In this document: in pieces, positions 1 to 9,107 of the stretch
Numbering within the stretch: the first letter of the stretch is position 1
Layout of the letters: each line of letters begins with the position of its first letter
From: Pseudoalteromonas flavipulchra NCIMB 2033 = ATCC BAA-314
GTDB taxonomy: Bacteria; Pseudomonadota; Gammaproteobacteria; Enterobacterales; Alteromonadaceae
Direction: 5' to 3'
Assembly (NCBI GenBank): GCA_000814665.1
Contig: JWIH01000009.1
Coordinates: forward strand, 144,094-208,093
Length of the DNA: 64,000 nucleotides
Notes under the pieces: generated by a model
The model's database searches: none
The model's input: the letters and a program-made list of their open reading frames with translations, nothing else
Told to the model about the DNA's origin: nothing
Translations under genes and position numbers: made by a program

Positions 1-1054
1 TATCATCGGTGCTTTGCTCAAGGCCCACTAGAACATCACCATTCATGCCGATCCGGCCAGTATGAATATGTGCCGCCGTTGCATCCTCAACACCGCTAGT
101 GACAACTCTGAGCTCTACTTCATAGTTATCTGTGTTAACAAGGGCATAGCCATCACCGGATGCCATTGTTGCTACTGCTGGCACTTCCTGTTTGCCGGAT
201 AAGTCAAATGTCGCAACTGCGTAATTGTCCGTCAGGATTTGGCCGCGGATCTCACCATTTGGTAGCTCTGGCGTATGAACATTAACGTAGTGTCCACCCG
301 AGAGCAAAACGTTCAACGTCGCTTCGTCGATCATCGTGTCATCTGGCGTTACCCAGTCTGTCATCACTTCGTCGTCTTGCTCTAACACCACAAGCACATC
401 GCCGTTCATACCAATGCGGCCAGTGTGAATATGTGCTGCTGTGGCATCATCAACGTCCATAGTGACCGCGCGAAGGTAAAGCTCGCCATCGGTGCTGTCG
501 TATGACGCATAACCATACCCCATGGCACTACTTTCATTCATTGGCACCTGTTGTGAGCCATCTAATTTGAACGTGATCACGCTTACCATGTCAGGCACAA
601 TCTGAGCGCGTAACTCGCCGTTTGGAAAGGCTTCGGTGTGTAGATTGATATACCAATCACCATCCAACATATCCTCAATTAGATCCTCAGACAGATCTGT
701 GATTGGAATACTCACCTTATTATCATCTGAAGCTTCAAAGGCGAATGCCACATCGCCATTCGCCCCCAAATCACCATCGTGAATATGTGCAGCACTAAAA
801 CCTTCGACGTCGCTGTAGTCGAGTGTTGCTCTGAATTGCATCAGATTTTCATCAAGCTCCACTGTTGCGGAAGCGGTTTGCATTGACGTATTCATCGGCA
901 CTTCTTGCTTTCCTGATAACATCAATTCAAAGGTCTTAGTCGCTGAAAACTCTTGGGCTGGCGGCGGTGGCGGAGGTGTAACAGTATCGTTATCGTCGTT
1001 ATCGCTACATGCCATAAGAAGCATGAGGCTGGCACTTACTATAAACTTTTTCAT
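1..1054 (-). CDS. CHRD-domain lipoprotein, C-terminus beyond window
   Basis: The reading frame starts with ATG at 1054 and stays open to the window edge, so at least 351 residues are present and the C-terminus is missing. Residues 1-17 form a lipoprotein signal ending in the lipobox LMAC, so the mature protein is probably lipid-anchored. An acidic Asp/Asn stretch and a run of prolines follow as a linker. Then come two full CHRD units and the start of a third, recognisable by repeated AAHIH...G..GxNGDV and NxHTxxxPNGExRxQI motifs. CHRD domains occur in chordin and in many bacterial surface proteins; their bacterial role is unknown. It is divergent from the gene at 1373. Confidence 0.85.
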   Translation of the reverse strand, partial: MKKFIVSASLMLLMACSDNDDNDTVTPPPPPPAQEFSATKTFELMLSGKQEVPMNTSMQTASATVELDENLMQFRATLDYSDVEGFSAAHIHDGDLGANGDVAFAFEASDDNKVSIPITDLSEDLIEDMLDGDWYINLHTEAFPNGELRAQIVPDMVSVITFKLDGSQQVPMNESSAMGYGYASYDSTDGELYLRAVTMDVDDATAAHIHTGRIGMNGDVLVVLEQDDEVMTDWVTPDDTMIDEATLNVLLSGGHYVNVHTPELPNGEIRGQILTDNYAVATFDLSGKQEVPAVATMASGDGYALVNTDNYEVELRVVTSGVEDATAAHIHTGRIGMNGDVLVGLEQSTDD

Positions 1055-1372
1055 TATACTCATCCTGTAGACTCGGTTAAAAAGAATGACTTTTGTCACC
1101 TATAGCTAACCCTTACGAACAGGTTTGAATAAAAGTTCATCAAATTTGCAAAATTATTGTATATTTTTTGTCTGTACCTAATTGCGCCAACTGCAATACC
1201 AACTTTTGCCTGTTCATCCATTGATACCGATGATACTAACGCTTGAATGGCATTACATTCAGCTCAGTGATATCAATGAATTTCTCACAATAATTGTGAA
1301 ACCTCATTGCCATATAAGAGTCATCTTTTTGTGATTAAGTAGCTGCTTTAACAATAATAATCAGGATATTTT
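1055..1372. other. Intergenic region between divergent genes
   Basis: These 318 bases separate two divergent lipoprotein genes and must carry both promoters. The stretch is AT-rich around 1145-1170. I see no small gene, RNA or clear operator here. Confidence 0.4.
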
Positions 1373-3220
1373 ATGTTTAAGCACTCACTTATCGCGCTCT
1401 CTTTGCTTGCTCTTCTCACTGGCTGTTCACTTGATGGTGACGATGGCGCTACAGGCTCGCAAGGGCAACAAGGCGTTGCCGGACAAGATGGTAACGATGG
1501 ACAAAATGGTTCAAATGGCTCCGACGGCCAAGATGGGGCAAACGGACAAGACGGAACCAATGGTACTAACGCCAATAGCGTGCTTGAAATAAGTCTTGTG
1601 GGACGCGCAGTGCTTAATGCAGAAAGCCCTGAAGGCGCCGCTGAAATTGTCGCTTACCAAGCATCCAAAAAATGGATATATGCCATTAATAGTTCAGGCA
1701 GTGCCGCTGTGGTTGAAGTTATTCCAGCAACCAGCTTTGATACGGCCGCTCTGGTCAAAAACAATGAAGGTGTTATTACCGCTACAAATTTAACATCAGC
1801 CATGACAATCAACTTAAACGACAATACCCCCGGCGACGCAAACAGTATTGCAGTTGACGAAAACAACCAACTATTGGCAGTTGCAATGGCTGCCAAGACT
1901 ACGGGTGACGCAGGACAAATCGCTTTTTATGATATCTCAGGCGCAACTCCGGCCTTTGTTAAAAATGTAACGGCAGGTGCACTACCTGATATGGTTACCT
2001 TTACTCATGATGGCAACAAGGTCGTGGTCGCAAATGAAGGGGAACCCGCAGGTGACTACAGCGTTGATCCTGAAGGTAGCATCAGCATTATCAACATTAC
2101 AAATGGCGTAGTTGCAAATACAGCAACACAATTAAACTTTAGCGCATTTAACACCAAGCAAGCTGAGCTAGAAGCACAAGGCATTGTCTTCGCCAATCCA
2201 ACTGGTCGCACTATCAATGGCAAACTTATTAATACGACAGTTGCGATGGATTTAGAACCGGAATATGTCACCATCTCTAAAGACAACCGCTTCGCTTATG
2301 TTTCAATCCAAGAAAACAACGCACTCGCTATCGTAGATCTCAGTGACAATAGCCTTAATTTAGTCGGTTTTGGATTCAAAGACTGGTCTAATTACACCAT
2401 AGATGCCTCGGATAAAGATAAAAAGATCAACTTTAAAAAGTATCCCGGTCTTTACGGCATGTATCAGCCAGACACTATCTCTAGCTACACGTGGAAAGGC
2501 GCTAACTTTATTGTCTCTGCTAACGAAGGTGATGGTAGAGAATACTTTTTTGATGCTGCCGATGAAGCCGACTGTACCGCGAAAGGTGGTCTAGATTACG
2601 ATAAAGACGATGGCTGTTTAGCGTACATTGATGAGAGCCGTGCCGAAGATCTTACCTTAGCAAGCAACTTTGCTTATCTTAATAATGACGATGACGACAT
2701 TGGTCGCCTTAAAGTCACAACGGTGAAAGGCGATGAAAATAATGACGGCCAATATGAAGCGCTGTACACCTATGGTGCACGTTCATTCACCATTTGGGAT
2801 AGCAACGGCCTTGTGGTGTTCGACTCAGGCGATCAAATCGAGCGGATCACAGCCTCCGTGCATGGCGCACAATTTAACAATGATGAAGACACCAATGAAG
2901 GCGATACGCGCTCCGATGCAAAAGGCCCAGAGCCGGAAGCACTAGCGCTAGGTCAAATTGGTGAACGCACTTTTGCATTCGTTGGCTTAGAGCGTATGGG
3001 TAGTATCATGGTTTACGATATCACCAACCCTTACGATGTTAAGTTTGAAGATTATTTTTACAACCGCGGATTAGTTGAAGATGCCGAAATCAGTGGCGAC
3101 TTAGCCCCAGAGGGCATGGCATTTATTCCTGCCGACAAAAGTGCAACTGGCGAAGCCTTATTGGTGATCGGTAATGAAATTTCCGGCTCAGTTGCAGTAT
3201 GGCAAATCGCTGAAAAATAA
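1373..3220 (+). CDS. Choice-of-anchor I family lipoprotein with collagen-like neck
   Basis: This encodes 615 residues. Residues 1-18 are a lipoprotein signal with lipobox LTGC. Residues about 25-66 are Gly-X-Y triplets (GQQGVAGQDGNDGQNG and onward), a collagen-like neck that may trimerise. The rest is a beta-propeller-like domain of the choice-of-anchor I type, recognised by segments such as VVVANEGEP, SVDPEGSISII, YVSIQENNALAIVDL and FAFVGLERMGSIMVYDI. Family members are secreted or surface proteins, sometimes annotated as alkaline-phosphatase-like or phytase-like, without an established reaction. The downstream REP array follows directly with no clear terminator. I am sure of the family and lipidation, not of function. 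Confidence 0.8.
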   Translation: MFKHSLIALSLLALLTGCSLDGDDGATGSQGQQGVAGQDGNDGQNGSNGSDGQDGANGQDGTNGTNANSVLEISLVGRAVLNAESPEGAAEIVAYQASKKWIYAINSSGSAAVVEVIPATSFDTAALVKNNEGVITATNLTSAMTINLNDNTPGDANSIAVDENNQLLAVAMAAKTTGDAGQIAFYDISGATPAFVKNVTAGALPDMVTFTHDGNKVVVANEGEPAGDYSVDPEGSISIINITNGVVANTATQLNFSAFNTKQAELEAQGIVFANPTGRTINGKLINTTVAMDLEPEYVTISKDNRFAYVSIQENNALAIVDLSDNSLNLVGFGFKDWSNYTIDASDKDKKINFKKYPGLYGMYQPDTISSYTWKGANFIVSANEGDGREYFFDAADEADCTAKGGLDYDKDDGCLAYIDESRAEDLTLASNFAYLNNDDDDIGRLKVTTVKGDENNDGQYEALYTYGARSFTIWDSNGLVVFDSGDQIERITASVHGAQFNNDEDTNEGDTRSDAKGPEPEALALGQIGERTFAFVGLERMGSIMVYDITNPYDVKFEDYFYNRGLVEDAEISGDLAPEGMAFIPADKSATGEALLVIGNEISGSVAVWQIAEK

Positions 3221-3239
3221 AGCATTCACATTAGTCGCT

Positions 3240-3582
3240 GTGGGAGCCGCTTTACGCGGCGATCTTGATGAAAAGCTCGCGGGGTGAACCCGCTCCTACA
3301 CCATATTCAAGCCTTTGGTGGGAGCCACTTTATACGGCGATTATTGGGGAAAAGCTCGCGGGTGAACCCGCTCCCACACCATATTCAGCCTTTGGTGTGA
3401 GCCACTTTACGCGCCGATTTTGATGAAAAGCTCGCGGGGTGAACCCGCTCCTACACCATATTCAAGCCTTTGGTGGGAGGCGCTTTACGCGGCGATTGCA
3501 AGCGTAAAGATCGCGGGGTGAACCCGCTCCTACACCATATTCAAGCCTTTGGTGGGAGCCACTTTATGCAGCGATTATTAAG
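3240..3582. repeat. REP-type tandem array A (4 full units plus a partial)
   Basis: Units begin at 3240, 3318, 3395, 3473 and 3552, so the period is 77-79 bp. Each unit holds two inverted REP halves: GTGGGAGCCGCTTTACGCGG, in which GCCGC and GCGGC can pair, and TCGCGGGGTGAACCCGCTCC, in which GCGGG and CCCGC can pair. Both halves carry a GTGG or GTAG-like head when read towards the hairpin, the hallmark of REP elements moved by RAYT transposases. The array fills the whole gap between a plus-strand gene and a convergent chemoreceptor gene, and its last partial unit touches that stop codon. No RAYT gene lies in this window. Related array B is at 51644-51908. Confidence 0.8.
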
Positions 3583-4881
3583 TTATTCTGACAATCCTTT
3601 GACCGTACTTGTGAGGTTTTCTGCGCCTTGCTTTATTTCATTCATCACTTTATTCACTTCATCGATTTGTGCAAGACCAAGCTCTGTGCTTTCAGACACC
3701 GTATTCATCAGTGCGGTGGCTTCTTTAGTTAACACTTCATTCTGATTTACCACATCATTGATTTCGTTGGTCGACTGCGAAGTACGTGCTGCCAAGCTTC
3801 TTACTTCGTCGGCTACCACCGCAAACCCTCTTCCCTGCTCACCCGCTCTGGCGGCTTCTATCGCTGCATTTAACGCAAGTAGGTTAGTTTGCTCTGCAAT
3901 CGCGCTGATGGTAGACACAATTGCCGAAATCCCTTTTGACTGTTCATTAAGCTGTGCTATTGCGGCCATTGCACTTTGCACTTGATTAGAAATAAGCCCT
4001 GAGGTACTAACAGACTCTTGCAACAGCAAGCTCGCACGGGCCGCTATTTGCTCAGTTTGCTCTGATGTCACCTGCGCAACCTCAGCTGCTTGTGCGACTC
4101 GATGCGCTTTTTGCACCCGCGCCGTGATATTTGTTGCGAACTTTATCACTTTAATGACTTTGCCATGTTCATCAAAGATAGGGTTATACGTTGCTTCAAT
4201 CCAAATATCTTCGCCATGTTTACCTAAGCGATGAAAGCGACCACTTTTATGCTGGCCTTTTGCCAGCTCTTGCCAAAAATGTGGCTGCTCTTTATAAAAG
4301 CTGTCGTCACAGAACATTCGATGATGCTGACCTTTAATCTCACTGAGTTTATAACCCACAGTTGCCGTGAAATTTGGATTCGCATCTAAAATAACGCCCT
4401 CGGGTGTAAACTCTATGGTTGCCATGGACTTATTGAGTGCGTTAGCTATCGCTTCTTGTGCTGTTATAGTGAGCTTTTCTGCTGTGATGTCATTCGCAAT
4501 TTTAACAATACGGGTCACTTTGCCATTTTCTTCAACCGGAAAATAGGTCGCATCGAGCCAAACTACGTCACCTGCTTTGGTAAAGCGCTCAAAATTACCA
4601 AACTGAGCTTGGCCACGTTGAAGGCTTGCCCAGAAACTACGATATTCAGAAGAATTTACATAGTCCTTATGGCAAAAAATACGATGGTGCTGTCCTATCA
4701 CTTCAGCCTCTGTGTAACCCACGACAGCGAGAAAATGTTGATTAACAGCAGCGATTTGACCATCGGGTGTAAATTCAATTTTTGCGACCGCTTCATCAAT
4801 CGCAGAAAGTAATGCCCGAGCACGGTTGAGTTCAGCGGTCAAATTTTCAACTTCTTGATTTGGCTTTCGAAAAAAGTTCAT
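3583..4881 (-). CDS. Soluble PAS-PAS methyl-accepting chemotaxis protein (BdlA-like)
   Basis: The 432-residue protein has no signal peptide or membrane segment. Two PAS domains lie at about 22-135 and 145-257. They are internal duplicates, each with a G(Q)HHR(I/M)FC motif, and each ends with a DIT or NIT linker. A chemoreceptor signalling domain follows (about 265-432), with the conserved hairpin tip around [20 protein letters not shown] (341-360). The architecture and length match Pseudomonas BdlA, a cytoplasmic receptor that governs biofilm dispersal, and related Aer-type energy sensors. A flavin or haem in the PAS domains is possible but cannot be seen from sequence. The gene stands alone between terminators or repeats. 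Confidence 0.85.
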   Translation of the reverse strand: MNFFRKPNQEVENLTAELNRARALLSAIDEAVAKIEFTPDGQIAAVNQHFLAVVGYTEAEVIGQHHRIFCHKDYVNSSEYRSFWASLQRGQAQFGNFERFTKAGDVVWLDATYFPVEENGKVTRIVKIANDITAEKLTITAQEAIANALNKSMATIEFTPEGVILDANPNFTATVGYKLSEIKGQHHRMFCDDSFYKEQPHFWQELAKGQHKSGRFHRLGKHGEDIWIEATYNPIFDEHGKVIKVIKFATNITARVQKAHRVAQAAEVAQVTSEQTEQIAARASLLLQESVSTSGLISNQVQSAMAAIAQLNEQSKGISAIVSTISAIAEQTNLLALNAAIEAARAGEQGRGFAVVADEVRSLAARTSQSTNEINDVVNQNEVLTKEATALMNTVSESTELGLAQIDEVNKVMNEIKQGAENLTSTVKGLSE

Positions 4882-4991
4882 AAGCTATTCCGTAACAAAC
4901 AATATGCATGACTGCATTATTATCATAATTTTGGTAATAAAGTATGAATTATAGATAAGAAAGTGGAATTTGGCGTTCTAGCATACCCACC

Positions 4992-5037
4992 AAAATAAAA
5001 ACAAGTCGCGCGCTTACCACACAAGCAACGCGACTTG
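4992..5037 (-). terminator. Rho-independent terminator of the M6 protease gene
   Basis: The 9-bp arms CAAGTCGCG (5002-5010) and CGCGACTTG (5029-5037) form a perfect stem. Read on the minus strand it is followed by TTTTTATTTT, so it fits the end of the protease gene stopping at 5079. Confidence 0.75.
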
Positions 5038-5078
5038 GCATTATATCAATTGTATTGACTAACCAGTGCTTTGGATAA

Positions 5079-6986
5079 CTACTTCTGTACCGTTAGACGG
5101 TAGTCACCCGCACCGCTATATGAATAAACCAAAATGCGGTAATAACCTGAATTTGCCGTATAGTTAATTGACTCTTGTGAGGTTGGCGTCTCCGAAATAG
5201 CAACTTGTTGCCATGTACCACCTTGCCAAGCTTCGAGTTTCAAGTCGAAGTCTGCGTTCGCTGGTCCCTCTAAAGTAAGTGCTATTGTGCCACCGCTGTA
5301 CTGAAACCAACTGCCGTCAGGTTGTATGGCTTGTTGCTTGGCTGCTAAGTATCCTGTGTAAACATCTCCCGCTGGTGGTGGGGTTGTACTACCGCTTACG
5401 GTAAATTGGATCTCTGCAGCGGGATCAGAAATATTGCTGATAGATAAGCCAGAGTCGCTTCCATTCCACCATAGGGCATTCGTCCCTTTGCTACTCAACG
5501 CATTCGGCAGTGTGGCACTAAACTCTCCTGCCACATCAAATAAATCGCCATTATCCCCGCGGTTGCGACCATTTTCAGGATCTCGTTTGGCATCACCATG
5601 CTCCATTTGGATATACGGACGCCATTCATTCGAGTTATTGCCCGCGGGATCAACGTGCCAAATAGCCAAGCCAGAATCGAGTTGCTCTGAGTTTTGTCCC
5701 GATTGATGAATAGCCTCAATGTAAAAGGCTTCATTTGTGTTACTTGGGTTGGTCCATTTATATGAGCTATTAGCGCCCGAAGTATGACTTAGCCTTCCCG
5801 TTGGGGCATTTGCATTTACGGCTGGATTAAGTTCAGTTACCGTATCCCAACCAGCTATTGCTCTAAAGTGTGCGACAGGTGGCGTCGGCTTAAAACGGTT
5901 GGAAGCACCAATCGCGCCAAATCCCATAACGCCAAAACTTGCGACTGAGCCTTCTGAGCTGCCGTCATAATCATAAAGATCGGGCCAATTTGTAATTAAG
6001 TGACCTGACTCATGTACAAAGGTGCCAATTGCAAGGCTATTTCCCATATCCGTGATTTGATAGCGATCGGTACACACGCTATCAGCACAAAAACGTGGAC
6101 TGAGTCTTGCCATGTGTGGCCACAGACCTTTAGACCATGCACTATCAGAGTTGCCAGCATAAAAAATATTTAATCCACGGATCTGCCCACTACTATTTGT
6201 AGTCAGCGAGCTAAAATCAAATCCCTGTTGAAATTCAAGCCAATTTAGCGCTTCTTTTATAAGTTCTTGCGAGCGTACCGTTGAGCTTAATGCACTATCC
6301 GCATAATACGCTTTGTTTTTCTTTGCGGTGTAATAAGCCGTTACCGTATTGGTATAATCGAGCTTGCCACCAGAGACCGACGAAAAATACCCTCTTACTG
6401 ACTGCGCGTTACCAAATTCATTGTAATTTTGGTCATTTAAAAAACGCTCAACTTGCGCTTTTGTGATAGTGCCGCGCTCATCAGGGAAATCAATGATGAT
6501 GGTTAACCCTTTTACTTGACCGCTGATCTCGGCATTCAACGCCGTTTCATTGTTATTGCGTTCAAACTGATGCGTATGTACCAAGTCGGCAGATGTTTGG
6601 TTTTGACCCAACATTACCTGCTGCGCCGCTTTTACCTTTTTTGCAATAGCAGTTGAGGATAGTCCTTGCTGCATAGCATTTACTGAGTGACGTTGTATGC
6701 CTTGCTTGTTGCGTTTGGTCACAAGCTTACCTGTAGATATAAGCTGCTCACCATCGACTGATACCTGTGCGTAAGCCATGCCTTTAAGTGAGGCATCATA
6801 CACCACAAGCTCGCCGTCAAGTGTGCGCTGCTGAGCAAAGTAAGTATTACCATTAAGAATAAGAGTGATCACCTCACCACTTGGTTGGGTAAATTGGTAC
6901 TGTTCGTTTTTATAAGGGATCGCCGCGTTTACTGCGACACTGGTTGCCAATAATGACGTTGCGATAATTGCTGATGTTAATTTCAT
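5079..6986 (-). CDS. Secreted M6 family metalloprotease with C-terminal PPC-like domain
   Basis: The 635-residue precursor starts at an ATG preceded by AGGAAAG and has a signal peptide (about 1-22, ending VNAA). A propeptide reaches to about 150. The M6 (immune inhibitor A-like) catalytic domain carries the zinc motif HESGH at 325-329, followed by NWPDLYDYDG, which supplies the downstream metal-ligand region. Cys300 and Cys305 may form a disulfide. After a TPPP linker near 536, residues 540-635 form a beta domain like bacterial pre-peptidase C-terminal (PPC) domains, usually removed during secretion. M6 enzymes degrade host or environmental proteins. The gene is monocistronic with its own terminator. 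Confidence 0.88.
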   Translation of the reverse strand: MKLTSAIIATSLLATSVAVNAAIPYKNEQYQFTQPSGEVITLILNGNTYFAQQRTLDGELVVYDASLKGMAYAQVSVDGEQLISTGKLVTKRNKQGIQRHSVNAMQQGLSSTAIAKKVKAAQQVMLGQNQTSADLVHTHQFERNNNETALNAEISGQVKGLTIIIDFPDERGTITKAQVERFLNDQNYNEFGNAQSVRGYFSSVSGGKLDYTNTVTAYYTAKKNKAYYADSALSSTVRSQELIKEALNWLEFQQGFDFSSLTTNSSGQIRGLNIFYAGNSDSAWSKGLWPHMARLSPRFCADSVCTDRYQITDMGNSLAIGTFVHESGHLITNWPDLYDYDGSSEGSVASFGVMGFGAIGASNRFKPTPPVAHFRAIAGWDTVTELNPAVNANAPTGRLSHTSGANSSYKWTNPSNTNEAFYIEAIHQSGQNSEQLDSGLAIWHVDPAGNNSNEWRPYIQMEHGDAKRDPENGRNRGDNGDLFDVAGEFSATLPNALSSKGTNALWWNGSDSGLSISNISDPAAEIQFTVSGSTTPPPAGDVYTGYLAAKQQAIQPDGSWFQYSGGTIALTLEGPANADFDLKLEAWQGGTWQQVAISETPTSQESINYTANSGYYRILVYSYSGAGDYRLTVQK

Positions 6987-7151
6987 TTTTCCTTTCCTAG
7001 GTTACATGTTGTACAACTCATTAACATACAGAATGGATACAAAATTGCAACAACTCTCAAACCATTAAAGGTACAAAATTTATCAACCAGATAAATAACA
7101 AATAGTTACATCGATTGTAATTCCATCATTTTAGAAGCTTTATATTTCAAA

Positions 7152-7422
7152 GTGAGCAAAAAAAATCCGTTTAAACTATTTTTTTCAATTTTTAGTTTAC
7201 AAGTACTAAACATTACATTAGCATTGGTCTCGTTCCTTTGGGGCTGCACCTTTTTACCTGCGTATCTAGGCGTGCCTAAAGTCACAATTGAACTCCCGAG
7301 AAGTAGAGCTTGCCGACTGGGATGTTGGCATTATTGGGATTTCCTTGGCACAGCTTGTTGCTATTGGAGTTTTTATGCAGGCCAGATGGCCTGCTTTTTT
7401 TTGTCCAAAATTCGCCATCTAA
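7152..7422 (+). pseudogene. Possible frameshifted small two-TM membrane protein
   Basis: The GTG-started frame from 7152 encodes a basic N-terminus and one hydrophobic helix (FSLQVLNITLALVSFLWGC). After about 7290 that frame turns into Cys/Trp-rich nonsense. The adjacent frame there reads SREVELADWDVGIIGISLAQ and LVAIGVFMQA, a convincing second transmembrane segment, running to a stop at 7420. A single-base shift near 7285-7295 would join the two into a roughly 90-residue two-helix protein. A strong terminator overlaps the end. I do not recognise the family. The alternative is that nothing here is translated. Confidence 0.35.
7377..7402 (+). terminator. Rho-independent terminator
   Basis: GCAGGCC-AGAT-GGCCTGC is a perfect 7-bp GC-rich stem with a 4-base loop, followed directly by eight T residues. 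It lies upstream of nudB, and its presence argues that a transcribed gene once ended here. Confidence 0.85.
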
Positions 7423-7494
7423 GCTTTATACCAATTGCCGAGTGCAACTCAACTGGTTAAACTCAAAGCACATGTTCCTGATTTGATGTAAACC

Positions 7495-7935
7495 ATGTCG
7501 GCGCTACGTAAACCCGTTTCGGTATTGGTCGTAATATACAACGAGCATAATGAGTTTTTGCTATTACAAAGAGCAGACGATAAACACTTTTGGCAATCAG
7601 TCACTGGGGGAGTAGATCCCGGTGAAACTCCAATCACTACCGCGTATCGAGAGTTAAAAGAAGAGACCGGTATTGACGCCGCGGCGCTTGGGATCACCAT
7701 CCACTCGCATAATAAAACGAATCAATACACTATAAGACCGCAGTGGCGCCATCGTTATGAGCCGGGTGTTACCATAAACACTGAGCATGTTTTTAGTATC
7801 CAAGTACCGTCAGGGATCAGTGTGGTACTTGCTGAAGATGAACATACAGACTTTATTTGGCTTAACAAAACACACGCTTGTGAACGCGTCTGGTCCCCAA
7901 GCAATCGACAGGAAATAGAACTCATAGGAGTATGA
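7495..7935 (+). CDS. nudB: Dihydroneopterin triphosphate diphosphatase NudB (Nudix hydrolase)
   Basis: The 146-residue protein aligns by eye along its length with E. coli NudB: RKPVSVLVVIY at the start, FWQSVTGGVDPGET, then RHRYEPGVTINTEHVF and WSPSNRQEIE near the end. The Nudix box is complete (GG at 38-39, E43, RELKEETGI at 52-60), giving the metal-binding glutamates. The enzyme removes pyrophosphate from dihydroneopterin triphosphate in folate synthesis in the cytoplasm. The next gene starts 7 bases downstream, so the two are probably co-transcribed, an unusual pairing because nudB more often sits near aspS, yebC or ruvC. Confidence 0.88.
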   Translation: MSALRKPVSVLVVIYNEHNEFLLLQRADDKHFWQSVTGGVDPGETPITTAYRELKEETGIDAAALGITIHSHNKTNQYTIRPQWRHRYEPGVTINTEHVFSIQVPSGISVVLAEDEHTDFIWLNKTHACERVWSPSNRQEIELIGV

Positions 7936-7942
7936 TTGAGCT

Positions 7943-9064
7943 ATGTTTACGACATTAGGATCTTTACAAACACCATGTTTAGTTGTTGATAAAATTGCTT
8001 TTTTGCATAACCTTTCGCGTATGGAAAAGCATCTTGATGCTTTTAATGTGGCCCTTCGCCCACATTTGAAAACGGTAAAATCCATTGCAGCCGCAAGCTA
8101 TATTTTGGCCGACAAACAAGCGGGATGTACGGTTTCCACTCTAAAAGAAGCAGAAACATTTGCAGCGGAAGGTTACACTAATATCACTTATGCGGTGGGG
8201 ATCACAGAAGATAAGCTACAACGCGTTCTAGCCCTAATCAACCAAGGTGTCAACCTAACCATACTGCTAGACAGTATGGAACAAGCCATGCTTGTCTCGC
8301 AATTTTGCTCGGAAAATGAGTGCACGATTCCTTGCTTGATAGAAATAGACTGTGACGGACATCGCGCAGGACTTAGCCCTAAAAACAAAGAAATCGTGAC
8401 CATCGCAACCATACTGGAAAGCAGTGGTTTATATCGGGGTTTACTAACGCATGCCGGTGGCTCATACGCGTGTAGCACGGCCGAGCAGCTAATACAGTTT
8501 GCTGAGAAAGAGCGCTCAGCAGTTGTGGCTGCCGCGTCCATGCTGGAAGAGGCAGGGATCACCACAACAGTGCTGAGTATTGGCTCTACCCCAACAACAC
8601 TGTCAACGCAAAACCTCGATGGGATCACTGAAGTGCGAGCTGGGGTCTATACATTCTTCGACCTTGTTATGGCTGGTATCGGCATATGTGACATCGAGGA
8701 TATTGCACTAAGCGTGCTAACGCGTGTCACTGGTATCAAGCGTAGTGAAAATAAGCTCTTTATAGATGCAGGCTGGATGGCGCTTTCAAGAGACAGAGGT
8801 ACCGCGAGTCAAGCGTTTGATTGCGGCTATGGCCTCGTTTGTGACCAAGCAGGTAATTTGCTGCCTGGGCTCAAAGTAACCTCGGCAAATCAAGAACATG
8901 GCGTTATTGAATGTGAACCCGGCTTCACCTTACCAGACATGAAACATGGTGACCTACTACGTATTTTACCAAATCATGCATGTGCAACAGCCGCTCAGCA
9001 CTCGGGCTATCATGTGTTAAGTCATGATGATATCGAGTTTTGGCCAAGATTTGGGGGGTGGTGA
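7943..9064 (+). CDS. D-serine dehydratase/D-threonine aldolase-like PLP enzyme (alanine racemase fold)
   Basis: The 373-residue protein starts TPCLVVDKIAFLHNLSRM and has RPHLKTVK (39-46), the segment containing the PLP-binding lysine in the DSD1/D-threonine aldolase family. SIGSTPT and EVRAGVYTFFD are further family blocks. The C-terminal domain has LLRILPNHACATAAQ, whose His and Cys match the zinc ligands of eukaryotic-type D-serine dehydratase. It probably removes or breaks down a D-amino acid or 3-hydroxy-D-amino acid, but the substrate cannot be set from sequence. It follows nudB by 7 bases and is convergent with the next gene. Confidence 0.8.
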   Translation: MFTTLGSLQTPCLVVDKIAFLHNLSRMEKHLDAFNVALRPHLKTVKSIAAASYILADKQAGCTVSTLKEAETFAAEGYTNITYAVGITEDKLQRVLALINQGVNLTILLDSMEQAMLVSQFCSENECTIPCLIEIDCDGHRAGLSPKNKEIVTIATILESSGLYRGLLTHAGGSYACSTAEQLIQFAEKERSAVVAAASMLEEAGITTTVLSIGSTPTTLSTQNLDGITEVRAGVYTFFDLVMAGIGICDIEDIALSVLTRVTGIKRSENKLFIDAGWMALSRDRGTASQAFDCGYGLVCDQAGNLLPGLKVTSANQEHGVIECEPGFTLPDMKHGDLLRILPNHACATAAQHSGYHVLSHDDIEFWPRFGGW

Positions 9065-9107
9065 TAGCTGTACCGCCCGACACAGGATCAGGAGCATGCT
9101 TAGTGGA

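Noticed and set aside
3240-3582. CRISPR-like regular repeats
   Set aside because: Spacers are also repeated, the period is about 78 bp and each unit holds paired palindromes; this is a REP array, with no cas genes.
3470-3745. 91-codon plus-strand frame
   Set aside because: It starts in REP array A and runs antisense into the chemoreceptor; a shadow.
8188-8628. 146-codon minus-strand frame
   Set aside because: Antisense to the D-serine-dehydratase-like gene and rich in Ser/Cys as expected of a shadow.
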